In this document: positions 1 to 11,500 of the stretch, one piece after another | Numbering within the stretch: the first letter of the stretch is position 1 | Layout: the number at the start of each line of letters is the position of its first letter | Source of the DNA: Mytilisepta virgata | Lineage: Eukaryota; Mollusca; Bivalvia; Mytilida; Mytilidae | Length of the DNA: 64,000 bases | Assembly: GCA_028015205.1 (NCBI GenBank) | Contig: CM051516.1 | Location: 29,712,230 to 29,776,229, forward strand | Reading direction: 5' to 3' | Translations under genes and position numbers: made by a program | The notes under the pieces: model-generated | The model's database searches: none | The model's input: the letters and a program-made list of their open reading frames with translations, nothing else | What the model was told of the DNA's origin: nothing

Positions 1-1034
1 TTGAAACAGAAAGTTGTTATTTTTTGGTCCTGAAAGAAAAAGGAAAAAAAAAATTATATTTGGACTCCTCAAATAAGAATTAATAACTGAGAATTCATCC
101 ATTGAATCTGAATGATTTGAATGGTTAGGAGTTAAGACTCACTATTTCTCCATTTAAACAGTTTAATACATGCACTATTTGTTTTCTTGGTAGAAATACC
201 TTTCATTAATAGACAAGATCATGTATTCTGTAGATTAGAGATCAGGACATATTTTTTTATTTATTTTCATGCAACTTTTTATAACTAATACAAAAATGTT
301 TCATGGAACAGATTATTAGATACCACTTAGCTAAGTATATCTGATAGTATATAATTGTGTTCATTTCTGCATTTAATATAACTTTTGTAATATCAACATT
401 TTATATGTAAGTTTGTCATAAAATGACATATGTGTTGTGGCTTTCAGTTCATGTATTGTTTATCAAGGTTATTAGTAATGCAAGAATATACTTGGTATTG
501 TTATATATTTGTTATTCCAGCATGTTGGCTTTCATATTTTCTTTGCATCTTTCTACTACTGTTGGCTATTTTCATAGTTATTAGCATCAGGTTTTGTTTC
601 AAAGAGAAAATCGGATTGTATTGAAACCAAAATTTTTTTAAAATTCGGAGAAAAAAAATGAAATTCAATATGGCAATTTTTGAAAATGAAATAATTCAAG
701 TAATTGTACTAAAACTTTTGTATTGTGTGGACCAATAAAATGTTTACAGATCTATGCAGTTCAGTAATAGTCATTATAAGCTAGGGGAAATCAAAGGGCT
801 ATCAGCGGTACTTTTTCATAACTAGCAGGTCTGCACTGAGATTGTGAGTTCAGATTTAAATTATGGTAAGGTGTGTTTAACTCTGCTCTTAAGCAGCATT
901 TTTAAGATATGTTGTCAAGTGATAACTTTTGATTTAATTTAATTCATTTAAAATACAATGTATCCTTGCTCATGTTATAATGTACAACTATGATGCAAGT
1001 AATGTTGTGGAAACTGAGTGGAATCATACAGCCA
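1..1034. other. Non-coding, nothing recognised
   Basis: AT-rich sequence with only short chance open frames. I see no splice-consistent exon and no repeat family used elsewhere in the window. Confidence 0.6.
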
Positions 1035-1039
1035 TTTTT

Positions 1040-2300
1040 AGCTCACCTGGCCTATGAGGCCATGTTAGCTTATAACTATCTTTCATACAGAGCAATGTAA
1101 GATAGGGGAATTCCACCCGAGTGGTCACATTTTTCTGTCGAACACGAGACTTGCCGAGTGTCTGACAATAAAAAATGTGACCCCGAGGATGGAATTCCCT
1201 TATCCTACAACTTCCTGTATGAATGATAAATTTTCTCTCATTACAGACCGTAAAAATATAAAGAAATAGTTTGAAAGTAAGAATTGGCCGCCATGACAGA
1301 AAAAATATTGCTACAAAACAAAGGATTCTAGAGAAAAACTAACATCATTTGAAAGATCATGTGCAATTCGGTTTTATACTAAAAGTATAAAACTCAAAAT
1401 TAAATTCTAAATGAGAATCATATATTAGTTTTCTTTTTATAAGCAATTTCTTTTTGAAATTTTCCGTCCAAATCCGGGTAGGTTAATGTTTTCTTGACAT
1501 TTTAATATTATGACGTTGACGAAATGTACTGTGATGTCATGTTTTGTGTCACGTGATGTAAGACAAGGATATTCCAGATCAGTGTCTTACACCAGCAAAC
1601 GTTGTCTTCAACCGCTTGTAATGAGGGAAATTGCCATCACTTGGCATCCGTCGTTTTACGGTGTAAACTTTTCCTTTAAAGATTTCTGCCTCTGAAACCA
1701 CTGGGCCAATTAGGACCAAACTTTAGTGGAATGGTCCTTGGGTGGCCCTCTTCCAAAATTATGTCCAGCATCCCCGACTTCCATCCGACATGGCTGATGT
1801 TACTAAAAATAGAAAAAAGAATTGTTTCCAATGACCCAAACTGTTAAACAAGATGGCTGCCACAGTCGAACTTAGTTTAATATAGGACCCTATGGGAAAA
1901 TTAATTTAAAAATCTTCTTGTCTGAAACCACTGAACCAATTAGAACTGGACTTGATAGTAATGGTGCCTAGATGAACCCCTTTTAGAATTGTGTCCGATG
2001 CCCCGGACTGTCAACCAAGACGGCTGCCACAGCCAAACTTAGTTTAACATAGGCCGTATTGAAAAATCTTGTCTGAAACCAGTTGACCAATTTGAACCTG
2101 ACTTGGCAGCATTGATCCTTAGATGGTTCTCTTTCAGACTTGCCAGTCAACATGGCCACCATAACCAAACTTAGTTTAACATATGACCCTATGGGAAAAC
2201 TAGCTAAATCAACAGCTACACTTAAATTTTTTGTCCTGCTTAAGGTGTTTTTTAAGTCCAGGCGAGCATACAGACTATTGAGAGTCTCTAGTTTAGGATA
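1040..2300 (+). repeat. AGCTCACC-family element, interrupted
   Basis: The head hairpin (1040-1070, stem AGCTCACCTGGCC with GGCCATGTTAGCT) is followed by an insertion at about 1071-1628. The body then resumes at ATTGCCATCACTTGGCATCC and continues as tandem monomers with the recurring phrases TCTGAAACCACT, CCAATT, CAACCAAGA and ATAGGACCCTATGGGAAAA. The tail hairpin AGACTATTGAGAGTCT lies near 2271-2287. The length without the insertion would be about 0.7 kb. Confidence 0.8.
1071..1628. mobile_element. Insertion with a long hairpin, inside the AGCTCACC element
   Basis: Other copies of the host element read GTGAGCTATTGCCATCA without a break; here about 560 bases intervene. The insertion holds an imperfect inverted repeat at 1078-1135 and 1171-1230: GATAGGGGAATTCCACCCGA faces a near-complement ending GGAATTCCCTTATCC. 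The loop is about 35 bases. A third related stretch (TGTAAGACAAGGATATTCCA) occurs near its right end. It has no coding capacity. Confidence 0.55.
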
Positions 2301-4324
2301 TAGTATGGAAATTCTAATTTCAAACAAAAGCATCAAAGACCCACTTAGATAAAATCTTATATACTGTTAACTTTTAATACTGTTCAAGCTGAAAAATGTA
2401 AGTATTTAAACAATTTTAGTTCACATACTCTTTCCTTGAAAATTAATATAAAGATCTTGACTTCAACAGAAATCTAAGTGTTAAGTATTTATTAAATTTC
2501 TGATTAGCCTAAAATTGTACTATGAGTGAAATATGTTATTTTCACAGTTTGAACCAAGACTATTTTGAATCTAGGTATCATTAGTCTTTTGTCCACCAAT
2601 ATTAAAATATAGTAATTAGTACCAGACGACCTATCTATGCAGTTTAAATTGATAATTACTTCTGAGAGAAGTGAAGATTTTTCTGTTTTTCAGCAGTCAA
2701 AGCCTTGTTAAAGGGTAGTGCTGTTAGTTGATGATATAAAAAAATTAAAGAAACATTTGTTAAAAAATGAATAATTTCTCATTTTATAAATGAAAAGGTT
2801 GTGTGGTTGTATCTATACTTGCAAGATTTGACCCTTTTCGAGTTAAAATAACATGATATGTGAGAGAGTAAAGGGAAAGTATACACACTATTTTTAAATA
2901 CAGGCTGTGGTGAAAATAACCCTGAAAATATATATACAGGTACCTTATTGTGCTTTAATTGTATTTATGTGAAAAATTGTACATATATTGCTTTTATTTT
3001 TATGTATATAGTACATTTATTTTATTGGAATGTTCAAATGTGTGAAGAACAAAATACAAAAATGCTGAAATGCAATACAGATTTTGGGGGGAATTAATAG
3101 AAAAAATAAATGAAATATACTCAAATTTGTTTTATTTGCTGTGGTTGGAGATGGAAGTATTGAACTTACTGTGTTTGTCATAAACTTTGGAAATTGAATT
3201 CTTGTTGGAAAAACTCATTTCAAATAACAATTTAGTATGTCCCAAAAAGCAATACGGTTCAAACTTGAACAAAACCTGTACAGATTCAGCAATGTCACAT
3301 TTGTTTGTAGTGACGTCACACATTACACAAAAATAAACGAATTAAACACACAAAAAAATGGAAAATCCACTTTTGTAAAATAATTGAGGAATTTCAGCAG
3401 TGGAAAAGACAATAATCAATTACAACAATTAGATACAGAATGTATGGTAATACTTTTTACTTTCAATTTAATCAAATATTTGAGAAATTCATGAAAAACG
3501 ACTTTGCAGTTTTAAAAAATACAGTAGTGCTTTAAAATTACCTGTTGACAAACTGCAATCTAACATTTTTGTATTAAAGATGAAATTTAAAAAGGATGAA
3601 GTAGAATCCTTTCTGTTTTTATTGTGTTCAGATTGATCTTTGACTTTACATTGGAGAAAAATGTTGTTGCCATGGTAGCCAGGAAACATTCTATTTAATG
3701 GTGTTGAAGTTATTGATGCTTTCTATAAAGTGCATCTGTGATTCATTAGGAAATTTAATATTCTTTCACTATGGTTTCAATGATTACCTGGCAACCAGAT
3801 TAAACTAACAAGTTAAAGCCTGATACGACTAATTAATCTTTAGGAGATGTTTTTGGGGTAAAAAACAATGAGGTGAAAGCAATGCCGAATCCTCGGATTT
3901 TATCATTGATATCCATTATGCAAGTTTTAATGACACTTTCCTCAAAACTTACACGATATTTATAAAACTCAAAATTTACATTTCTTCCCCGTATGCATAT
4001 CCACTGCTGTGTTAATCACAAAGTTAAATGCTACGGAACTCAAAGGAATATTTCAAAAGAGAACAATAACATTTTTTTCACTGTTTCACGACCATTTCTT
4101 CTTTTTAAAAAGAATTCAGTCAGTGCTATGAATGGCAAAACACAAATGACCAAAGAAATTATACTCAGATGTGACAATAACTTTAGTAATGAATTGGACA
4201 GTTGAGATAGTAGTCATAATGTTAAATGAAGTGTGACTGATTAGGATATCATACATTGATGTAAATACATGTAGTGAACTGTTTTTATGATGTCATGTTC
4301 TACTAAAGTGTAAATTTACCAAAG
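2301..4324. other. Non-coding, nothing recognised
   Basis: AT-rich intergenic-looking sequence. Short frames here lack splice context or recognisable motifs. Confidence 0.55.
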
Positions 4325-4634
4325 TTGGAATATCAATTTTGGGAATTAAATGGTTAGCCTAAGTCTTGTGACATTAATAGTTATTAATACGCATGGTTGC
4401 TAGAAACATTTCCAAAAAAAATGAAGATCTTAGAGTCGTTCAAGAAATTTACCAAAATTGGAGTTATTATTTTTTTAAAATCCAAATATTCCATTTAATT
4501 TGGAAATTTAATCATTTCCTAAACACCTGTTGCTTTTTTGTAAACAAATATTTATGGTTGCTAGGCACTTTTCCAAAAAATTCAGATATTAGAGTCTTTC
4601 AGGAAATTAACCAAATTTGGAATTCCATTTTTAT

Positions 4635-5977
4635 ACGACCGCAAAATTTTTGCGGTCGTATATTGGTATGACGTTGGCGTCGTCGTCGTCGTCGTCCGTC
4701 GGAGTCTGTAGACATTTGGTTTTCGCACTATAACTTTAGTATAAGTTAATAGAAATCTATGAAATTTAAACACAAGGTTTATGACCACAAAAGGAAGGTT
4801 GGGATTGATTTTGGGAGTTTTGGTCCCAACAGTTTAAGAATTAGGGGCCAAAAAAGGGCCCAATAAGCATTTTTCTTGGTTTTCGCACAATAACTCTAGT
4901 ATAAGTAAATAGAAATCTATGAAATTTTAACACAAGGTTTATGACCATTTTTTGGAGTTTTGATCCCAACAGTTTAGGAAGTAGGGGCTAAAAAAGGGCC
5001 CAAATAAGCATTTTTCTTGGTTTTTGCACAATAACTTTAGTATAAGTAAATAGAAATGTATGATATTATCTTGGTGGGCTAAGGGAGGTAATCCAAACAC
5101 ATTTAATTTTTTTCTCATTTCATATTTCATAAATTAAAAAGGAAATTTCAAATTTCTTTTAGCAAAAAAAGGGGGGTTACAATAAATTTTATTGTTTTTT
5201 GGTTTTTTTTTTGGGAGGGGGGGGGGGTCAATGTGCAACTTCATAGTGTATTGCACAAAAGCTAAAAAAGGGGTAAATTATTTATTTTTTTTTGGGGGGG
5301 GGGAATTTTCAATTGCACAGTATTGCACAATAGCAAGAAATCTTCAATTGCACAGTATTGCGCAATAGCAAGAAATTGATATGTGTGCCCAATTTTAAAT
5401 TTTAAATTGGTTATTTCTGATTTATATATAAAAACAAATAATACTGATATTGTTTGAATAGGTAAATTAAAAAATTTTAAGTTCTTAGACCACATTAATT
5501 CTGTGTCAGAAACCTATGCTGTGTCAAATATTTATTCACAATCCAAATTCAGTCTCGTTGGGGGGGTTGTCAGGTCATAATACGGAAAGCCTGACCGCGG
5601 ACCATAGTGGGTAACGTGTTTGGAGAATGCCACACTCCCTGCACGCTAAAGACCCCTTCTGTAGTTTTCGAAAAAGAGTAGGCTGATGGCCGCTACAGGA
5701 GGCTAAATTATCCGACCCTACCCAACCATCCTCCTTTTACAGTGGCAGTCAAAATTGGTTCCCCTTTGTGTCCCATCCCACCCCTAATTGAATTGTTTGA
5801 TAAATTGAACTGGTTCTCGTCATGAAGATGCATGAAATATTTGCCGCTGGACGTTAAGCAACAATCAATCAATCAACCAAATTCAGTGCTGTATCAAGCT
5901 TGAATGTTGTGTCCATACTTGCCCCAACTGTTCAGGGTTCGACCTCTGCGGTCGTATCAAGCTGCGCCCAGCGGAGC
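4635..5977 (+). mobile_element. Hairpin-ended element beginning ACGACCGCAAAA
   Basis: The element opens with a near-perfect palindrome (4634-4660, TACGACCGCAAAA/TTTTGCGGTCGTA), followed by a GTC-rich stretch and tandem monomers (TTTTCGCACTATAACTTTAG, ATAGAAATCTATGAAATTT). It ends with GACCTCTGCGGTCGTATCAA and a GCTGCGCCCAGCGGAGC hairpin. It splits the monomer array around it and is flanked by ATTTT(T)AT-like bases on both sides. No coding region is seen. A SINE is nested at 5553-5876. Confidence 0.7.
5553..5876 (+). mobile_element. SINE-like element with 10-bp target duplication
   Basis: The sequence is flanked by the direct repeat CCAAATTCAG at 5543-5552 and 5877-5886. It holds the block GTCAGGTCATAATACGGAAA, seen again at 9596 and (minus strand) at 48488. 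Its 3' tail is CCGCTGGACGTTAAGCAACA followed by AATC repeats. The 5' end is truncated relative to the copy at 9540. No open frame. Confidence 0.75.
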
Positions 5978-6710
5978 ATTTTATTGGAAATTGAATGGTA
6001 ACTTTTAACTCTAATGATATTAATGGTTATTAATATGCATGGTTGCTAGATACATTTCCGAAAAATGTAGGTCTTAGAGTCTTTCAGGAAATTTACCAAA
6101 GTTGGAATTTCATTTTTGGAAATTGTTTGGAAATTGATTGGTTACCTTAACTCTTGTGACATTTATGGTTATTAATATATATGGTTGATTGGTAATTTTC
6201 AAAAATTAATAAGTTTGAGACTCTTCCAGAAATTTGTTTCTGGCCCAAGGGCAAATTTCAAAATTCCGAGACTTTCGGCACAGACAACTAGTGCTAGTAA
6301 TGCACCAATTTTTAAGTTTCTATCTCTTAGGGTGTGAGAGGAGTTCTCTGACAATCGATTTTGGGATTTTTTAACTCTCTTGTTGCTATGCCTTCAGGGG
6401 TTTCAGAAAAATTCTCATGCCACTTTTGAATTTGCCATATGTAATACTAGTCAGTGTTTCAATTTCAGCATTATAGTCAAAATAGCTTAGAAGATTTCAC
6501 TATTTACTAGATATCGCGAAATCCTTTTTTGCTCATAATTATGCCCTAAGGGGAAATTCCAAAATTCCACCAAGCCTTCAGCACAATCTACATGAACAAG
6601 GCAAACAATGATCAAAGTTTCGGTTTTCTATCTCTTATAGTTCTTGAGATAATCCTGGACATTACGTACACACGCTGGGATAAAAAATGAGGGATTTTTT
6701 TCCATTTTTT

Positions 6711-7130
6711 GTCTCGCCTGCAACGAAATGTCGCGAAGGCGAGATATAGGTATTACTTTCCGGCGGCGGTGTAAACTTTTTAAAAACTTTAATAACTTTG
6801 CACATATAATACCTACATTTAAGACTTATGGTCCACAGATAGCTTATCGTATAAGGTTTGCCGCGGTATACTTGACTTGTGACCCTGACCTCATTTTCAT
6901 AAACATAAATGTTAAATCTGCGTCCAATTTTCATGGTTAAATCCATTTCTCGGCAACTGTAATACCTTGGCCAACCATATTTGGTCTATAGATAGTTCTT
7001 AGTGGGTACATGCCAGTCTGACACCTGGCTTAGGGACTTGACCTCAATTTCATGCGTGGGTGCATTTGTCACATTTTCGTGGTTAAGTCCATTTCTAAGC
7101 AATGAACTGATATATACCTCATTTACCGAC
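6711..7130 (+). repeat. TCTCGCCTGCAACGAAATG-family element
   Basis: The head is a hairpin, TCTCGCC ... GGCGAGA (6713-6744). Monomers follow with the phrases TTAAATCCATTTCTCGGCAACT, TTTGGTCTATAGATAGTTCTTAGTGGGTACATG and TTGACCTCAATTTCATGC. The same monomers form a longer array at 22310-23040. Confidence 0.7.
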
Positions 7131-8113
7131 CAAGGGTTCATCCCCACCCCCTACAATCATTAGTCTTTAATTCTCTCGTAAGGCATAGAAATCCCCGCTC
7201 CTAAATCATATATTTTCATTTCACCTATGACAAGTCAAACAGATTGTTAAAACCTAACACCCCCACCAAAAAGGGAGGAGGGGGCATCCTCGCCCCTCAA
7301 ATCAATAATTTTAAATTATTTCAAAATCCGTAAAAATGTTTAACCAATTAAAATGTTTTTATATGCAATGTTCAATCTCATAAACCATTTAATTCCATAC
7401 CCCGTAACCACATGTATTTCTAATTGCCTAAACTGGAGACGCAATTAATGATTTTACACATTGACCGGGGAATGGGGTATTCCCTCGTAAAATATCATTA
7501 AGATCCTTGGCCCGTAATAATAAACATTTTTATTCTTTGTGAAAAGCTCAGATATCCTCAGAGTTCATGTTCTACCCTATTAACAGTGGATGTATCATAA
7601 AATTGTGATTCTGAATAGCTTCGAAAATGCTGACCGGGTGTATTGTTCGCGGGGATAATATACTATTCCCGGAAGATAATAAATTGTTATAAATCATAAA
7701 AAAAATCTCCAATAATATATTATGCTAAACTGTATTGCTCTAACTTTTTAACTTTTTGTCTGATTTTTATGTGCCCGCAAAAGAAATTTCCTACACACCG
7801 ACAAAATTCATAGCAAAATTTTTTCTTATAAAATAAGTTCTGGCCCATTCACGATACATATAAGATTATTGGATTCTAAGAGCAAATGACATGATGTAGA
7901 TAAATTTTCCATCCAGAAAAGTCCGTTGCTGAGCACGTTTAGTCAGGAAATGCAGAAAAAAACACGAAAGGTCCGCTACCATTCCGCACCGTTAGTATTC
8001 CGGATTTTCTTATCTGTGAACTTTTAATATATGCCAGTTTTAAGCGGGTGCGAGTGACGATTGTTTACATACACAATGTTGTAAAGTGCGGATGGACCTT
8101 AACATATGGACCT
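7131..8113. other. Non-coding, upstream of gene A
   Basis: Contains C-rich and AT-rich stretches with no recognised repeat. It probably includes the gene A promoter and 5' leader, but I can point to no specific element. Confidence 0.4.
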
Positions 8114-8317
8114 ATGCCGTTTGGGCAGTGCTCCATATTGAGTGGAGGGAGCTACAGAACAAGAAGTTCCAAACGCAAGGCCCATCTTATTCCTCAAAAC
8201 GCTTTGTTTAAGCGAGAGTCGTTAATCAAGCGTATCAGAGATGGTGATGATTTTGTTTACATGTTGCTAACGTGTTTGAGAAAAGACGTGAACAGCAAGA
8301 CTTACCATTTAAATTGA
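8114..8317 (+). CDS. Small ORF upstream of gene A (possible uORF)
   Basis: ATG at 8114 opens a 67-codon frame ending in TGA at 8315-8317, 41 bases before the ATG at 8359 and in a different frame. Its product is basic (RTRSSKRKAHLIPQ, KRESLIKRIRDGDD) and its base composition is more balanced than the flanks. It could be a 5'-leader upstream ORF, an alternative first exon, or chance. Confidence 0.3.
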   Translation: MPFGQCSILSGGSYRTRSSKRKAHLIPQNALFKRESLIKRIRDGDDFVYMLLTCLRKDVNSKTYHLN

Positions 8318-8358
8318 GCTAGATAAGAAGTTTGATAAATTTCCAAAGGGTTATCATA

Positions 8359-8563
8359 ATGTATGCTAATAACCCTGATCACAGAATTGATGACATCAAG
8401 AGAGATATTAAAGATATTGTACAAAGTGGAAAATACTACTGTACACATGAACTAGCTCGAGAACTTTCAAAAATACAAAATGGATTAGATCACATAAAGC
8501 TCAACAATAATATTTCTTCCTCATCAAAGTTCAGAGGGAGCCCAGGGTTACAAACAGTGACTA
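8359..8563 (+). CDS. Gene A, probable first coding exon
   Basis: An open frame starts at ATG 8359 and encodes a charged, protein-like stretch (MYANNPDHRIDDIKRDIK...). It ends at a strong donor, A|GTGAGT, at 8563/8564, which leaves phase 1. The next exon (9257) opens in phase 0, so joining at this donor would hit a stop. A weaker in-phase donor, ACA|GTGACT after 8556, would keep the frame. Alternatively there is an unseen small exon between the two, or translation starts at ATG 9269. Confidence 0.5.
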
Positions 8564-11500
8564 GTGAGTAGCCTCATCATATGTTTATAAACTTTGCTTC
8601 AGAATCACCATGCATGCTCCCCTGACATCATGATAGTTTTGGCATACAGTGTATATAATATGTGAAACTGTAAATACACCAAAAACATTTAAATAATAAT
8701 AAAACATGCCTGATTGAGCAGGATCAAGTGTAATTTTTATCCTTGACTAATAACTTTTTATGACAATTCTTTATTGAAACAAACAGCCTTTTAACAGGTT
8801 GGGAAGGGTCTCACTAATTAGAAACAAGAAGCCTGAAAATATGAAAATTAACAACAAGAAGTGTCAATAAACTAAAAATTAGCGACAGGAATTAAAGATT
8901 ATCATTTTATTATTTTTATATTAATATATTACAGAAATGGGTTGTGACATATGAAGAATAATATAATTTTAAAAAAATAATAACTCATTACAATAAACTT
9001 AAATATTTCTGATACTTTTATAATAGTATATTCTAAGTAAGAAGTTAAAGAAAAGAGTCAATAAGATTAAGGATACCAAATTTGGATAAAGATGATAATT
9101 ATATTACTTTTTTATAATACATGTACATGTATGAATGTACAGCATGATAAATGATTTGTAACAAGAAATAATGATAATTTGTTTTTTTATTCAATGTTTG
9201 TTTGCAATCATCTGACTTTGATGAATTTAAATTTTTTAATTAAATGTGTCGCTTAGGCACTTAACAAAATGAAGTGGGAACCAAGGAAAAAATTGCTAAA
9301 GAGATACTATCTCATTTTATTTGGTGACAGAGGCAGACACAACTGTAGATTTTTCAAAACAGGTTAGTGATATAATCATAAATTGTAGGCCTGTATCTTA
9401 CTGAAAACAAAACCAAAGTTGATTTGTAATTGCTGCTACTTTCACAAGCTAACAAATTGCATTTAGCAATTAAATTGTGTAAAATGATTAATTAGTATTA
9501 TGTTTTGATTAGTGGAATACACAAATAAACTTACTCAACCCACAGAGCTGCCTAGTGCATCTCCAGGTGGTGGATAGGAGAGACTCTTCAGGTTGTCAGG
9601 TCATAATACTGAAAACCTGACCACGGACTATAGTGGGTAAAGTGTTTGGAGAATGCCACACTCACTGCACACTAAAGACCCCTTCTGTAGTTTTCAAAAA
9701 AGAGTAGGTGGGTGGCCACTACAGAAGGCTTAATTATCCCACCCTGCCCAACCATCCTCCTTTTACAGTGGCAGTCATAATTGGATTCCCTTTGTGTCCC
9801 GCCCACCCCTATTTGAAATGATCCATCAATCGATTAAATTGAAATTGTATCATTCACGCATCTAAAAATTCATTTAGTCAAACAGATAATAGTATAAAGC
9901 ATTCTTTAATGCCAAAAATTATTTTTAGAAGGATTATTTAGTTAATTTTATCGCAGGGCAAGTTGTCCAATACAGAATTGGCGATTTGTCTAAGAAGTGG
10001 GCTAGTTGTCTTAGGGGCGACTTGTCTTGAATTCATGGTTCAAACAAGGTCTTGAATTCATGGTTCAAACAAGATTCTTTGTCAATTTTTTGCTTTCTGA
10101 ACCCATTATTTACCTGCATTTAAAAATTTAATCAGTGTTTGGTTGCCGATATTCTAAGTCAGTGATTGGTTAAAAAAAGGTCATAACCCAACAGAACTAC
10201 TTTTACTTCGAAACTGATTTTTAAACACCAAAGCAACATATATAAACATATTTCGCATGTGTATGACACAAAAATCAGGCATGTTATGGTACTCAAAGGG
10301 GATTTATCAAATATGAAAATTTATTTCATAATCATTAGATAAACATATTCTTACATTGTTACTCTAGGACTATCAGGTTTATCAAATCCAATTAGTTAAA
10401 TTATCAAATTTTAAAGTCATCTCTGAGAATATGGACATTTAAATTCAATAATTTAACTATTTCGAATAATCCACTGGTAATGATGTAATAATCAAGGGAG
10501 CAACCATTTGATTTTTATGGGTGGGGGGGGGGGGGTTGGATCAAAGATGGGGAGGCCTTAGGATGAAATGTTTGATCCTGCCAATTTTGGTCCTGGATTT
10601 TTATTTTGGCCGCTATTGCTACCTTCATTTAAACCAAAAAATTTACTAATTGACACAGGTCCTGCATTTTTTCCACACCTAAAGTGATCCTGTCTTTTTA
10701 TTTTGCCAAAATCCTGTTCCTCAGCTGCCTCTTTATTTCAAATATCATCCTAGCCTTACACTCCTCCTACAAAAAATGGGGTGGATGAGAATATTTTATT
10801 ATTCTGACTTTTCTATATTTGCACAGACATTCTCAGTGTCAGCAGGTCTGTAGTCAATTTGGCCACTCATAAAATCATCATATATTTGTATAATTAAAGT
10901 TCTATGGGTTTCAAATTCCTTACTTTCCTGCTGGACAAACAAGCTCAAATAGCAAAACCCTTTAGAAATTAGCATATAAAGTAATTAAAGATTTTACCAC
11001 TAAAAATTTCTGAAAAAGTCAGGAAGAAAACATCCCAACTTAAAATTGTTCAGACGGAAATGAATGTTTTATTCAGTGCATCCATTTAAATTGTGTATCA
11101 TACCAATTTTTATATGATGGATAAGAGAACAAATTTCAATTTGTGAAATGAATATAATTTACAGGTGGGTCGCCTGATTATGCCAAAGTCAAAAATAACT
11201 TGACTCATTTAAAACATGTTATGGGTATGGAAAATCTAGAGGGTAAACAAGAAAATCAACTACGAGAACGACATCATTGGGCAATGCGAAATCTACATGG
11301 AATTCAGCAGGTAAGCTTAATGTTGAATCTCACATCTGGGATTATAAAAATGTTGTTTTATAAGCATATTGGTTAAACTGTCATGATTATAACTTATACA
11401 GAAATACTTAAAGTATGTCAGAAAACATTTTAAAAAATTTAACATAATAGCGAAAAAATAGAAAAGGCAGTTTTTTTTACATATCTATGTATGTCAATTT

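Larger units (their letters stand above)
4325..6240 (+). repeat. GGTTGCTAG-monomer repeat, split by an insertion
   Basis: Three to four degenerate monomers of roughly 160-180 bp share the phrases GGTTGCTAG, CATTTCC, TTAGAGTCTTTCAGGAAATT and ACCAAAGTTGGAATTTCATT. The array is cut between 4634 and 5978 by the hairpin-ended element described next. The monomer text resumes directly after it, which identifies the insertion. Confidence 0.7.
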
